NCBI RefSeq assembly: GCF_037335815.1
Contig: NZ_CP147841.1
Coordinates: 496,001 to 560,000 of the forward strand
Direction of reading: 5' to 3'
From: Salinirubellus litoreus
Lineage (GTDB): Archaea > Halobacteriota > Halobacteria > Halobacteriales > Haloarculaceae
DNA length: 64,000 bases
Below the pieces are notes generated by a model. The model was not told the DNA's origin, did no database searches, and worked only from the letters and a program-made list of their open reading frames with translations. The position numbers and the translations under genes were made by a program. This document shows, in pieces, positions 49,898 to 59,939 of this stretch (the stretch's first letter is position 1; each line of letters begins with the position of its first letter).

Positions 49898-51703
49898 TCA
49901 CGTCGACACCGACTGGATCGCGTACAGCTGTGCGTACGTCCCGTCGTTCTCCACGAGTTCCTCGTGGGTCCCGCACTCGGATATCCGACCGTCGTCGAGA
50001 GTGTAGATCCGGTCGGCGTTCCTGACCGTCGACAGCCGGTGGGCGATGGCGATCACCGAGTAGTCCCGGTCCATCGTCTCGATGGCGTGCTGGACGTCTC
50101 GCTCCAGGTTCGAGTCGAGGTCGCTCGTCGCCTCGTCGAGCACCAGCAGGTCGGCGTCCTCCAGCAGGGCCCGCCCGAGTGCGACACGCTGTCGCTGCCC
50201 CCCCGAGAGGCGAACGCCGTCGTCGCCGAGCTTCGTATCGAGTCCCTGAGAGAGGTCGTCGAGGAACTCGTCGATCTTGGCGATCTCACAGACGCGCTCG
50301 ATCTCGGCCCGGGAGGCGTCGCGGTTGCCGATCGTGAGGTTGTACTCGAGCGTGTCGTCGAAGATGTACGGGTTCTGCTGGACGACCGAGATCCGGTCGC
50401 GCCACTCGCGGATGTCCATCTCGTCGATCGGGATCCCGTTCGCACGTATCTCCCCCCGGTCGAGCGGATACATCCGCAGCAACAGGGAGACGATCGTCGA
50501 CTTGCCGGCTCCCGACTGGCCGACGAAGGCGACGAACTCGCCGTCCTCGACCTCGAAGTCGATCCCCTTGAGGACGTCCTCCTGGTCGTAGGAGAACCAG
50601 ACGTCGTCGAACTCGACCTCCTCGACGCTCGCCGGGACCTCCTGTGACCGCCCGCTGGGTTCCTCGAGCCGGCCGAGTTCCTCGATGAACTCCTGCGTTC
50701 GGACGAGGTGTGGAAGGTCGTTCTCGACCTGGTAGAACCTGCTGTTGACCCGGCTGGCCGTCGGGCCCAGTCGGAACATCGCGAACAGGAAGACGCCGAG
50801 CGCCCCCAGCGAGAGGTTGGCGAAGGTGAGCGCGACGTAGATCAGGACGAACACCGAGACGGCGACGAGCAGGCTGTAGAAGTTGTCGATAGCGGCCTCG
50901 TTCCGGCGGAGCGCGACCCGGGCTTCCGTGTACTGGTCCACCGCGTTCCGGAAGTCCTCGAGCAGCTCCCCGGCGACGCCGAAGATCCGCACGTCCCGTA
51001 TCCCCTGGGTCCCCGCCTGTGCCGCCTCCTGGCGGCGCTCGTTCGCCTCGGCGACCTCGTCACCGAGGTCGTACCCCGGCTCGATGACGTGGCGCATGAA
51101 GACCGTTATCCCGCCGAGGACGCCGAGCGCGAGGACCGTGAGCTGCGGGGAGATGGCGAAGGCGATCATCAGGTAGACCATCGCGAGGAACGCGTCCTGG
51201 ATGACCTGGACGCCCCGCTGGATCACTCGACCGGCGTAGTAGGTCTGGGTGACGATGGCGTTCAGGATGTCGTCGGACCCCTCCTGGTCGAAGTACTCGA
51301 TCCGGGCGTAGAGCGCGTTGTCGAACGCGCGAACCTGGAGGTCGCGCACGTAGTAGGTCCGGAGCGCCTCGCGGAACCAGGCCACGACGAAGCTCAGGGT
51401 GTACCGGAGGGAGATCACGGTGGCGACGCCAGCGACGACGTACGCGAGCGTGAATGGGATACCCAGCGTACGGTAGGCGGTGACGAACAGCCCGAGGACC
51501 CCGCTGGCTTCGGTGCCAGGGGACTCCGACTGGATCAGCTCGACGACGGGGAGGATGAATCCGAGGCCAGCACCCTCGAGAACCGCCGCGCTGAGGCCGA
51601 GCACGATGATGAGAACGGAGAACCGCGGGTCGAACTGGGCGACGTCGAGCAACGCGTCGATCTTCTGTCGTCTCGTAACGGCGTCTGAGTCGGTGTCGGA
51701 CAT
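49898..51703 (-). CDS. ABC exporter with fused permease and ATPase (PglK/MsbA-type, glycolipid flippase candidate)
   Basis: 601 aa. Six helices in 1-320 (first in LIIVLGLSAAVLEGAGLGF), then NBD at about 350-590: Walker A GQSGAGKST, Q-loop VVQQNPYIFDD, signature LSGGQRQRVALGRAL, Walker B LLVLDEATSDLD and H-loop IAIAHRLS. The N-terminal layout and length match flippases of oligosaccharide-lipids such as PglK. It is adjacent to a GT2 and the surface-glycan genes, so lipid-linked glycan export is likely (inference). Confidence 0.9.
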   Translation of the reverse strand: MSDTDSDAVTRRQKIDALLDVAQFDPRFSVLIIVLGLSAAVLEGAGLGFILPVVELIQSESPGTEASGVLGLFVTAYRTLGIPFTLAYVVAGVATVISLRYTLSFVVAWFREALRTYYVRDLQVRAFDNALYARIEYFDQEGSDDILNAIVTQTYYAGRVIQRGVQVIQDAFLAMVYLMIAFAISPQLTVLALGVLGGITVFMRHVIEPGYDLGDEVAEANERRQEAAQAGTQGIRDVRIFGVAGELLEDFRNAVDQYTEARVALRRNEAAIDNFYSLLVAVSVFVLIYVALTFANLSLGALGVFLFAMFRLGPTASRVNSRFYQVENDLPHLVRTQEFIEELGRLEEPSGRSQEVPASVEEVEFDDVWFSYDQEDVLKGIDFEVEDGEFVAFVGQSGAGKSTIVSLLLRMYPLDRGEIRANGIPIDEMDIREWRDRISVVQQNPYIFDDTLEYNLTIGNRDASRAEIERVCEIAKIDEFLDDLSQGLDTKLGDDGVRLSGGQRQRVALGRALLEDADLLVLDEATSDLDSNLERDVQHAIETMDRDYSVIAIAHRLSTVRNADRIYTLDDGRISECGTHEELVENDGTYAQLYAIQSVST

Positions 51704-51723
51704 TTGCAGAGGGGATGAGAGTA

Positions 51724-52073
51724 CTAGGAGTGTCTCATCGGCACGTAAATAAGCTCGTTGTTACTCCGATCTCGACTCCTGTGTCGGGCGAGCGAGCCGG
51801 ACGATACGGGTAGGTAGAGTTCGCGCCAATCGACGACGTCGTCGCGATCGCCCGTCCATCGCGGGGTGCCCGGCTTCGCCGTCGTCAGGCTCACGTCTCG
51901 CGAAACCGGCCAGTCAAGCCGAAGCTCGCGAGCGATGGATGGGATGTCGACCGGGCCGCCCTCTCGAGGGGCGACTGTGCCAAGCGCACGATCCGTTCGG
52001 GAACCCGGATCACCGGCGGATATCTCTCGATCACCGGACGAACCTCGGGGAGCACGCCCCTGCCGGGGATGGC
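51724..52073 (-). pseudogene. Coding-like relic without a start codon
   Basis: A minus-strand frame that stays open from the end of the GT2 gene down to TAG at 51724-51726. It reads, in part, PVDIPSIARELRLDWPVSRD, then TAKPGTPRWTGDRDDVVDWR, then ELYLPVSSGSLARHR. Its codons show the strong third-position G/C preference of real genes here, but it has no usable ATG/GTG. Best read as the 3' end of a gene truncated by the arrangement upstream of the ABC exporter; the family is not recognised with confidence (a sulfatase-like C-terminus is one possibility). Confidence 0.35.
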
Positions 52074-53003
52074 TCAGTTGAAGCGGGTCCCTCTCTTCAG
52101 GTAGGTGTTGTAGAGGTCCTGGGTCGCGTGGTACATCCGACGCCCGAATATCGAGGAGACGAACGAGCCGATGAGCTTCGGGTCCGGGGAGTCACTGTAG
52201 GAGAGCGCCTTCGCGAAGCAGAGTATGGCTTCGAGCGACCACTGTCGCTGGTTTACCAGCCTGGTACCCCTGCTCTGGTACGCCGCTCGCATCGCGTGCT
52301 TTCTGACGCCGTCGTCGAACCGGTCGTAGAGCTGATCGAACTCCTCGACGATGCTGAATATCTCGTTCGAGAACTCGAGTTTCGACGAACGATGATTCCC
52401 CGAGTCACCCTTGACGAGCAGGATCTCGTCCACGAAATCGAACTCGGTCAGCGTGGCCGCGCGGATCTTCAGGCCGAGGTCGTCCCCGGCCTCGCGGTCG
52501 GCGAGGGGGAGCAGGTCCCGCAGGAGATCCCCTCTGAACAGCAGGGTGCCCGTCTGGCACGGGTGGAGTTCGCTGATCCGGAGCGCCTGCTCCAGCACGT
52601 CTCCCCGGTTCTCCTGTTTCGGGAAGACCAGGTCGCCGTTCTCCTGCTGGAGACCACAGTAGACGACGCCGACGGACGGGTTCGCCTCGAAGACGTCGAT
52701 CTGTTTCTCGAGCTTCGTGGGAAGTATTCGGTCGTCGTCGTCCAGTAGCTGGATGTAGTCACCGGTCGCCGCCTCGATCCCCGTGTTCCGGGTTGGGTTC
52801 CCCCCCAGGTTCCGTTCGTGAGCGATGTAGTGGACGTCGTACTCCGTGGCGACGGACTCGGCGTGTCGCTCCCCCGAGTCGTCGACGACGACGATCTCGA
52901 CCGGATCGTACGTCTGGTCGCGGGCGCTCTCGATCGCCTTCGGCAGCTGATCGTTTCGATAGTACGTCGGGATGACTACCGACGCGAGGGAGTTGCTCGT
53001 CAT
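52074..53003 (-). CDS. Glycosyltransferase family 2
   Basis: 309 aa. SVVIPTYYRNDQLPKAIESA, VVVDDSGE and the metal-binding LLDDDDRILPTKLEKQI (DxD region) show the GT-A fold; GNPTRNTGIEAATGDYIQ is a classic GT2 segment. No membrane helix. A TATA-like atatat at 53023-53028 is 20-25 nt upstream, giving a leaderless start. Part of the surface-glycan locus with the ABC exporter. Confidence 0.9.
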   Translation of the reverse strand: MTSNSLASVVIPTYYRNDQLPKAIESARDQTYDPVEIVVVDDSGERHAESVATEYDVHYIAHERNLGGNPTRNTGIEAATGDYIQLLDDDDRILPTKLEKQIDVFEANPSVGVVYCGLQQENGDLVFPKQENRGDVLEQALRISELHPCQTGTLLFRGDLLRDLLPLADREAGDDLGLKIRAATLTEFDFVDEILLVKGDSGNHRSSKLEFSNEIFSIVEEFDQLYDRFDDGVRKHAMRAAYQSRGTRLVNQRQWSLEAILCFAKALSYSDSPDPKLIGSFVSSIFGRRMYHATQDLYNTYLKRGTRFN

Positions 53004-53574
53004 CCGGGGGTTCGAACTGTCAATATATCAGATTCCTGTGTGACTGTTCCCGTACCTCGGTGCTGTTCCGGTAGGGGACGTACGCCGAGTGGCGGGGGGT
53101 GTTTCTAATCCGGGGACCACCGCTTCCCACCTGTCATGCCTTGGTATCGGTACGACTTCGGATAGAAGTCGTTTAGCTGTTTTGGCTCGGTTGAGTCGTG
53201 TATCCGTCGCCGGGGGCGACCGCGGGGTCGGCTCCGACGGGCCGACGGTACACTACTCCCGGAGGGCGTCGGACGACCCCTCTCCCAGATAGTTGTAGAG
53301 ACGGTCCACCCTACAGAGGTCTCCGAACCGGACATCTGGCTTGCGATGCCCGCTCGTAGAGACGAGGCGACCGATGACCGCTCGTCGGCGGATCGTGGCC
53401 GCGCTCGTTCGACGCCGAGTGAATGGATCGTACCGATACACCACGGCGAGACCAGAGCTCGTGTCGTCCCCCCGACTACACCTGGTAGCGGGAAGGTCCC
53501 GTTGGACGACTCCGTACGGAGAGCGGAGGATATCCTGATAACCCCGGGGGTCGTTGGTTCGACCGTCCACAGTC
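53004..53574. other. Gene-poor region (571 bp)
   Basis: It contains the GT2 promoter and several broken frames. One minus frame ends KQLNDFYPKSYRYQGMTG near 53110-53160, and plus frames at 53200-53290 and 53340-53560 look partly coding (for example SEWIVPIHHGETRARVVPP) but none has start, length and codon bias together. Probably decayed genes or mobile-element debris. Confidence 0.4.
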
Positions 53575-53850
53575 ATGCGCCAACGTCTCCAGTTCATTAC
53601 GCTTGTCGTGCTCGGCTTCTCGCTCTTGCTCGCGCTAGCCGCCGCCCTGGGACCGTTCGAACCCGACCTGTTATTCATCGTCTCCTTCATGCTGTTCGTC
53701 GCCATCGTCGAGCTGACGGCACCCGACGTCATCACCATCCCGTGGCGACGGAAGCTGGGCTGGTTCACCGTGCTCGGTCTGCTCGTATCGAGCGTCCTGC
53801 TCAGCCGCCGAGTCCTGGAGATCATCCCGGACGGCAGCCTCTTCCCCTGA
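53575..53850 (+). CDS. Small polytopic membrane protein
   Basis: 91 aa from ATG 53575. Three helices: FITLVVLGFSLLLALAAAL, LLFIVSFMLFVAIVEL and LGWFTVLGLLVSSVLLS. No recognised family. It precedes the DUF1616 gene on the same strand after 335 bp. Confidence 0.6.
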   Translation: MRQRLQFITLVVLGFSLLLALAAALGPFEPDLLFIVSFMLFVAIVELTAPDVITIPWRRKLGWFTVLGLLVSSVLLSRRVLEIIPDGSLFP

Positions 53851-54185
53851 CGGGCGCGCTTCGGAACGACCGTGCCGGCTTCCACGGACAGGTCTCTCCA
53901 ATCGGATCCCCTTCCCCGAGCACTACCCTTCCCTGATGCGAGTGTGAGATCCGGAATCGAACGTGCGCAGGCCGGGGAGGTGATCGAGCGACAGGGTGGT
54001 TCACTCGACCCCGCTCGCCGGGGATCTCGCGGGTCATCGGAATGAGTACACCGACACCTTTCTATATTTTCGCAGGCGAATGGTAGCTACTGGATGGATA
54101 ACCGTTCGCCCTCTGCTGTATCCTCTCTCGTCGACGAGTCCTTTGCGAGGCTTCGGTTCGAGCCACGGCGCGGATCCCGTACCCG
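53851..54185. other. Gene-free spacer (335 bp)
   Basis: A TATA-like tctatatttt is near 54060-54069, about 120 nt before the DUF1616 start, suggesting either a leadered transcript or a later start codon than 54186. No other feature seen. Confidence 0.4.
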
Positions 54186-55211
54186 ATGGTGGTCGGGATC
54201 ATGAGGCCATCGACCGTCGTGCGGAGCCTGCCGATCGACATGAAGATAATCTCCGTATTTACACTTCTGGCTACCGGCGCGGCGATAGCGCCGGGGGTCA
54301 GTGACTCGCCGATCCGTCTCGTCCTGGGCTTCGTCTACGTCTTCTTCGTGCCCGGCTACGTCCTCACGGCCGTCCTCTTCCCGCGGACCTCCGAACCGGT
54401 ACCCGACGAGTTCGAGAGCCTCCTGGGTCCGATCGACAGGAACTTCACCGGGCTGGAACGCGGTTGCCTGTCGGTCGGGCTGAGTATCCCGATCGTCGCC
54501 CTTCTGGCGCTACTGATCAGCGCCAGCCCCTTCGCCCTCTCGCTCGTCGTCCTGCTCGTCGCCCTCGGAGGGTTCACGCTACTCGGCACGGCGGTCGCGA
54601 CCCGCCGCCGTCTCCGGCTACCGGAGGAGAACCGGTTCGAGCTCGACCTCCGATCCGGATGGCGGGAAGCGATCGCCGGGGCCGCCGAGATCCGGTCGGA
54701 CAGGATCATCAACGTCCTCCTGCTGCTCAGCGTGCTGCTGGCGAGCGCGAGCATCGCCTACGCCGCGACCACGCCACGCGACAACCAGGAGTACACACGG
54801 TTCTACCTCCTGTCCGGGAACGGCGGGGGCGAGCTCGTCGCGGACAACTACACTGCCGGGCCGAACGGGACGGGGGACGTCGTCGTGGGGATCGAGAACC
54901 ACGAGTACGAGCGCGTGAACTACTCGACGGTGGTCCTCCTCCGACCGGTCACTACCGACGGAACCTCGACGACGGCCGAACCCGGCAGGGAGGTCCTCCG
55001 ATACGACACGACGCTCTCTCACAACGAGACCGGACGGACGCGGGTCGACGTTCCCCCGACGGATCGGGACGGCGACTACCGTCTGGAGTTCCTGCTCTAC
55101 AGGGGTGACGTCCCCGGGGACCCGACCGCCGAGAGCGCGTACCGCCACACACACCTCCTGCTCGGTGCGAGCGGCGGTGAGGGATCGGAGGAGGTGACGA
55201 CCGATGCGTAG
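54186..55211 (+). CDS. DUF1616 family membrane protein
   Basis: 341 aa (ATG 54186; 54204 and 54240 are alternatives). DUF1616 hallmark near the start: DSPIRLVLGFVYVFFVPGYV with the following LTAVLFPR, then GLERGCLSVGLSIPIVALLA. Four helices in the first 210 residues, then an extracytoplasmic beta domain with N-glycosylation sequons (DNYTAGPNGT). DUF1616 proteins are recurrent in archaeal S-layer glycosylation and polysaccharide loci; the biochemical role is unknown. Confidence 0.85.
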   Translation: MVVGIMRPSTVVRSLPIDMKIISVFTLLATGAAIAPGVSDSPIRLVLGFVYVFFVPGYVLTAVLFPRTSEPVPDEFESLLGPIDRNFTGLERGCLSVGLSIPIVALLALLISASPFALSLVVLLVALGGFTLLGTAVATRRRLRLPEENRFELDLRSGWREAIAGAAEIRSDRIINVLLLLSVLLASASIAYAATTPRDNQEYTRFYLLSGNGGGELVADNYTAGPNGTGDVVVGIENHEYERVNYSTVVLLRPVTTDGTSTTAEPGREVLRYDTTLSHNETGRTRVDVPPTDRDGDYRLEFLLYRGDVPGDPTAESAYRHTHLLLGASGGEGSEEVTTDA

Positions 55212-55283
55212 ACGCCGCTCGGGTCGGTGGCCCGTCTCCCGGGCAGTCGCGCGCGATAGAACGACCGCGACTCCAGAGACACC

Positions 55284-56984
55284 ATGTCCCCGAACGTAAG
55301 CTTCCGGGTCGGGCTCACGTACTTCTTCTCCCTGGTAGCGTTCGTCGTCTTCGCCTCACACCAGACCTCGCAGGTGTTCCCCTGGTTGCCCCTCGGCCTG
55401 CTCGGAGCCTCCGTGATCGTTCTGGCGCTGGACAGCAGCTTTCCGTACAGGATCCTGCTGGCAGTCGCGGCGGCCTGTGGATTCATCGCGTACATATTCT
55501 GGTTCGCACATCCATCCCTTCTGAACATGGACCCCGACAAGGTCGCCGTCGCCGTACAGCGGGTGATCGAGTTCGGCGGGGTAGAAGGGCTGTCCGACTA
55601 CGCCTTCTACTCGGCGATCCCCGCGTTCCACGTGTTCGTCAGCAGTGTCGGGATCGTCCTCGGTATCCCCGGCAAGGAGGCGGCGATCCTCTTCGGTATC
55701 GTCACCCCGATGATCCAGGTACTCGGTGCCGCGACCCTGGTCGGGAGGGCCTACGGCGAGCGGGCGAGAACGTACGCGGTCGTGATCGCCATGGTCTCCA
55801 CGTCGGTTCTCTACTACGCGATGGCTCCGATCCCACAGCTCTCGGCCGTCGCGCTCTGGATGCCGTTCCTGATCCTGTTCGACAAGTACGTTCGAACGAG
55901 ATCCAAGGCGCACCTGGTCGGGATGCTGGTCACGGTTTCGGTGCTCATCTTCACGCACAAGCTCGCGATGGTCCTCGCTCTGGGAACCGTCCTCTCCGCG
56001 GGAGCGATCCACGTCTTCAAGACCAGATTTACCCGAGACATCGGGGTCTTCCGGCCGTACGTGACAATGTCGATACTCACGGGATTCATGTTCTCGCTCC
56101 AGAACTTCTGGCTCACCACGTTCGGGCGAGCGATACTCACCGACAAGTTGGACGGTCTGTTCGACGAGGAGGTAGGTGCTCCTGATCCCGTCGACGCCTC
56201 GTCCTATCTGGCAGTCCGCCCGCTACCGAGGATACCGGAGGTGATCGTCGGGAACGGCGACTGGGTTTTGATTACGGCTCTCGCTGGCGTCTGCTCGCTC
56301 ACCCTCCTGCGATCGAGTATGAGACGGCTCTACCGGAACACGGTACTCCTCGGCGCGAGCGTATTCGTGGGCATGCTGATGGTCGCAGGCTACGTCGCTC
56401 CGGACAGCTCCGCTCCGCTCCGAGTGCTGTTGTTCGGGACGATCCCGTTCGCCGTGGTCATAGGAGTGGCCTTATCGGGGGCCGCCGCTCGTCTATCGGG
56501 GAAGACGAGACATGTCGCCACAGGGGTAGTGATGATACTCGTCATCAGCCAGCTGTTCGTCACTGGTGCCGTCCCCGACCACCCGTACGAACCCCGTGAG
56601 TACCTGACTCCACAGGAGATCGACGGCAAGGAGTGGGCCAACGAACACGTTACTGACGAGGTCCACGCTGACTTCTTCTACGCGCGTGAGATCGTCGACT
56701 TCGACCGCCCGGACCAGACGTACGTCACGGGGCCAGGAGCGACCGCCAGGGGGTACTCCACGATCATGACGTCGTATCTAGAGGGGACGGTCGCCCAAGA
56801 GGGGCACGCCTACGTCCTCTATCGAACCCAGTACGATATCTACCAGACCCAGGGGGCGTGGAGATTGACGTGGGACCCGGAGTCGGAACTCGACAGCACG
56901 GACAACCGGGTGTTCGACAACGGGGGTGCCGTACTGTACGACGATCCGAGCCAGGTCAACGCGAGTGCTGGCGCTCCGTCGTAG
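55284..56984 (+). CDS. Polytopic membrane protein (GT-C or polymerase-like)
   Basis: 566 aa, about 11-12 helices (YFFSLVAFVVFASHQ, PLGLLGASVIVLAL, and so on), with a soluble C-terminal about 120 residues (YEPREYLTPQEIDGKEWANE, then DVYFY-type segments). An early loop with NMDPDKVAVAVQRVIEF, after the third helix, holds the acidic residues expected of GT-C enzymes. Similar in design to, but not alignable by eye with, the protein at 33548-35848. Probably transfers or polymerises lipid-linked sugars outside the cell (inference). Confidence 0.65.
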   Translation: MSPNVSFRVGLTYFFSLVAFVVFASHQTSQVFPWLPLGLLGASVIVLALDSSFPYRILLAVAAACGFIAYIFWFAHPSLLNMDPDKVAVAVQRVIEFGGVEGLSDYAFYSAIPAFHVFVSSVGIVLGIPGKEAAILFGIVTPMIQVLGAATLVGRAYGERARTYAVVIAMVSTSVLYYAMAPIPQLSAVALWMPFLILFDKYVRTRSKAHLVGMLVTVSVLIFTHKLAMVLALGTVLSAGAIHVFKTRFTRDIGVFRPYVTMSILTGFMFSLQNFWLTTFGRAILTDKLDGLFDEEVGAPDPVDASSYLAVRPLPRIPEVIVGNGDWVLITALAGVCSLTLLRSSMRRLYRNTVLLGASVFVGMLMVAGYVAPDSSAPLRVLLFGTIPFAVVIGVALSGAAARLSGKTRHVATGVVMILVISQLFVTGAVPDHPYEPREYLTPQEIDGKEWANEHVTDEVHADFFYAREIVDFDRPDQTYVTGPGATARGYSTIMTSYLEGTVAQEGHAYVLYRTQYDIYQTQGAWRLTWDPESELDSTDNRVFDNGGAVLYDDPSQVNASAGAPS

Positions 56985-57044
56985 ATCCCGCTTCCCCCCA
57001 GTAGATCGATCGCGAGGCTGAAACTCGGTTCACCGAGGGATCCG

Positions 57045-58472
57045 CTACCGCTGGATCGGGAGTCGCGTCCGCAGCTCGCTCAGTGTCAGTTCCCGACTGG
57101 CGAAGAGCGCTCCGAAGTAGAGGAGCGCCGAGAGCACGACGGTGATGACGATCCGGTCGGGGACGAACGTCTCGGCGACGACGATCATCACGAGGGTCGC
57201 TGCTACGGTCCGACCGACCGTGAGCCAGGGGAGAGTCGACGGGAGTATATCCGCCACCCGATAGATCGTGAGACCGGCGATCAGGACGAACGTCAGGACC
57301 GTCGCGACAGCCGCACCCATTATACCGAAGCTCGGTATCAGGACCGCGTTGATCAGTATGTTGGCGACCGCGCCGGCCCAGATGATCTTCGCTCTCAGAG
57401 CCGTCTCCTCGACCGCGTCGAGTATCGTCCCGGTGAGCCGCTCGATCCCGCCGATCGTGATCCCCAGCGCGATCACGCCGACCAGGTAGGGGGACGGCGT
57501 CCCCTGACCCGCGGTCAGTATCGAGATGACGTCCGGACCGATGAGGAACATCCCGCCGGCCGTGGGGACGGCGATTATCAGGAAGTATCGCGTGCCGGTA
57601 CGGAGGTAGTTGGCACACTTCTCGTACCGGTTCTCGTCGATGAAGTCCGAGAACTCGGGGAAGAACGTCTGCTCGATCGGTTTGACGTACATCGACATCG
57701 CGACCGCGATCTGGTACGCGATCGAGTAAACGCCGACGGCCGACGCTCCCAGGAAGAACCCGATCATGATCCGGTCGACGCGCGAGGAGACGTTGCCGGC
57801 GAGCGAGGAGATGGCGACCGGGACGGAGTACTCCAGGTTCGCCCGCAGATCCGGGAACGAAGGAATCGTGATCCCGACCTCCCGAACGATCTGTAGCTGC
57901 AAGACCCCGAGAAAGGCCGCTTCGAACAGGACCATCGAGGTGAACAGGCCGTCGAGGCCCAGCCCGAGCGCGTAGACGCTGATCGCGACGGCGGTGATGT
58001 CACCGTAGGCTCTGATCCCCTCGACGGCGGAGAACACCTTGATCCTCGAATCGATCCGGAAGTAGTTCTGTGCGGACCGGAAGACCGTCCGGATCAGGAT
58101 CAGGAGCGCGCCGATCCGGAACGCCGACGCGTATCCCGCGTCGCCGAGAGTGAGCGTCGCCAGTTGTTCGGCGAAGACCGCCACAACGGCGGTGACGACC
58201 AGCGTGCTCAGACTCGCGACGACGAGGAGCGAGTAGTAGAGGTCCGCGGTGTCAACGGAACGTCTCCCGTAGCGGACCAGACCGGCGTGCAGTCCGAGAC
58301 CGAAGATCAGCTCCAGCAGGCTCGCGATCGACAAGATCTGTGTGTACGCACCGAACGCGTCGACACCGAGGCTTATCGTGATCAGCGGGATGAACACCAG
58401 GCCACGCAGGCGGATAGCGACGTTTATGACCCCGCTGAACAGCACGTCGGAGGTCGTCTTGCCGATCTTCAT
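57045..58472 (-). CDS. Oligosaccharide flippase / polysaccharide biosynthesis protein (Wzx-type, MVF superfamily)
   Basis: 475 aa, 12-14 helices. Start KTTSDVLFSGVINVAIRLRG and the segment FTQILS-like GAYTQILSIASLLELIFGLG are typical of Wzx flippases, as is the central SVPVAISSLAGNVSSRVDRI. It moves lipid-linked glycans across the membrane. Presence of both this protein and a PglK-like ABC exporter hints at two export routes or two glycans. Confidence 0.88.
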   Translation of the reverse strand: MKIGKTTSDVLFSGVINVAIRLRGLVFIPLITISLGVDAFGAYTQILSIASLLELIFGLGLHAGLVRYGRRSVDTADLYYSLLVVASLSTLVVTAVVAVFAEQLATLTLGDAGYASAFRIGALLILIRTVFRSAQNYFRIDSRIKVFSAVEGIRAYGDITAVAISVYALGLGLDGLFTSMVLFEAAFLGVLQLQIVREVGITIPSFPDLRANLEYSVPVAISSLAGNVSSRVDRIMIGFFLGASAVGVYSIAYQIAVAMSMYVKPIEQTFFPEFSDFIDENRYEKCANYLRTGTRYFLIIAVPTAGGMFLIGPDVISILTAGQGTPSPYLVGVIALGITIGGIERLTGTILDAVEETALRAKIIWAGAVANILINAVLIPSFGIMGAAVATVLTFVLIAGLTIYRVADILPSTLPWLTVGRTVAATLVMIVVAETFVPDRIVITVVLSALLYFGALFASRELTLSELRTRLPIQR

Positions 58473-58611
58473 CGGTTATGTTCCCGGCGACACGAACCCG
58501 TCAACCCGTACGACCAGTACCGACACTGGTAGCGGTACCGGCGGAGAGGGTATAATCGGTTCGTTCCGCCGATCCGGGAGCCGAGTCGGCCGGTAGAATC
58601 ACATCAACAGC

Positions 58612-58621
58612 ACGATTATAC
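58612..58621 (+). promoter_or_regulatory. Leaderless promoter of AlkP-like gene 4
   Basis: cgattatacc at 58612-58621 is 23-32 nt before ATG 58644. Confidence 0.6.
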
Positions 58622-58643
58622 CTCGCAACCCGCTGATTTACAC

Positions 58644-59939
58644 ATGGACGACATCATCACAGTCACGGTCGATAGTCTGCGGGCGGATCATTGTGGTTGG
58701 CAGAGCGACCTCGACATCACTCCGAACCTGAGCGAGCTCGCGGCGGAGTCGCTCGCGTTCACGTCCGCGATCTCGCCCGGACCGCGTACCCTCTCGTCGG
58801 TCCCGGTAACGCACACCGGCGTCCCGTTCGCGGTGACGAACCACGACACCTCGAAGTACGGCGAGCGCGTCGCGCGGATACGTAATCACATCCGGGAGTT
58901 CGAGACCGTGAGCGAGGCGATGCAGGAGGAGGGATACACGACCCTCGCGTTCACGGCGAACCCCTGGACGTCCGTCGACAACGAGTTCGATACGGGGTTC
59001 GACCAGTTCCACGAGGTCGGCCGGACCGGTGGCTCGGTCGAGCGGGTTTTCAGGGGGACGCCGCTCGAGAGGGTGGCCAGGGCGTTCGACCACTGGTTCT
59101 ACAGCGACTCCTGGTTCTGCACGTGGCGAAGCTTCTACGACGAGGCTATCGAGGCGATAGAATCGGTCGACGGACCGGTGTTCACCTGGATCTTCCTCCT
59201 CGACACGCACAACCCGTACCTCGTCCCCAAACAGGACCGAGAGGAGACCTCGACGTTCGAGATGTACTCGGCCACGGTCCGCGCGAACGACCCGCTCAAC
59301 CGGACCGAGGGGAAATCACACTACAAGACCTCTCTCAACGAGGGAACGCTCCGATCGCTGAGGAAGGCGTACCGTGACGGCGTGCGCTCGGTCGACGCGT
59401 TCATCGGTCGGCTCCGATCCGACATCGACGAGGAGACCGTGCTGCTCGTCCACTCCGACCACGGCGAGTCGTTCGGCGAGCACGGGACCTACGGCCACCA
59501 GCCCGTCCTCTACGAGGAGAACGTCCACGTCCCGCTGCTGTTGTACGACGGCGAGGTCGAGGGGACCGTCGACGACGTCGTCTCGACCGTCGTGATACCG
59601 GATATGGTGCTGTCTCACGCCCGCGGCGAGGAGGTGGATCACACGGACTGGACTACGGAGTACGCCGTCTCGCGGACCGAGAGCGACAGCGCCATCACCA
59701 TCCGTGGGGACCGCTGGAAGTACATCAGGGGAACCGACGGGGTGGAACTGTACGACCTCTCGAGGGACCCGGGAGAGACGACGGACCGCAGCGAGGAGGA
59801 ATCCGACGTCGTCTCGGAGTTCGAACGGAGACGAGAGGAGTACCTCGAATCGCTTCCGGCGCCCCCCTCCGCGACGGGATCCATCGAGAGCGAGGGGATG
59901 AGAGACCACCTACAGTCGCTCGGATATCTTCAGGAGTAG
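58644..59939 (+). CDS. AlkP superfamily sulfatase-like protein (Thr nucleophile) 4
   Basis: 431 aa. Asp10 (VTVDSLRADHCGW), Thr49 in SPGPRTLSSVPVTHTG, metal motifs VHSDHGESFGEHGTYGHQ and a later ENVHVPLLLYD; KYIRGTDGVELYDLSRDPGE near the end. The C-terminus MRDHLQSLGYLQE carries the LGYL motif. No sulfatase C/S-x-P-x-R, no signal peptide. Single gene with own promoter in the surface-glycan locus. Confidence 0.9.
   Translation: MDDIITVTVDSLRADHCGWQSDLDITPNLSELAAESLAFTSAISPGPRTLSSVPVTHTGVPFAVTNHDTSKYGERVARIRNHIREFETVSEAMQEEGYTTLAFTANPWTSVDNEFDTGFDQFHEVGRTGGSVERVFRGTPLERVARAFDHWFYSDSWFCTWRSFYDEAIEAIESVDGPVFTWIFLLDTHNPYLVPKQDREETSTFEMYSATVRANDPLNRTEGKSHYKTSLNEGTLRSLRKAYRDGVRSVDAFIGRLRSDIDEETVLLVHSDHGESFGEHGTYGHQPVLYEENVHVPLLLYDGEVEGTVDDVVSTVVIPDMVLSHARGEEVDHTDWTTEYAVSRTESDSAITIRGDRWKYIRGTDGVELYDLSRDPGETTDRSEEESDVVSEFERRREEYLESLPAPPSATGSIESEGMRDHLQSLGYLQE

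Noticed and set aside
53105..53335. Minus-strand 76-aa frame ending in a transposase-like stretch
   Set aside because: No catalytic residues, no terminal inverted repeats and no target duplication found; kept only as possible debris in the gene-poor region.
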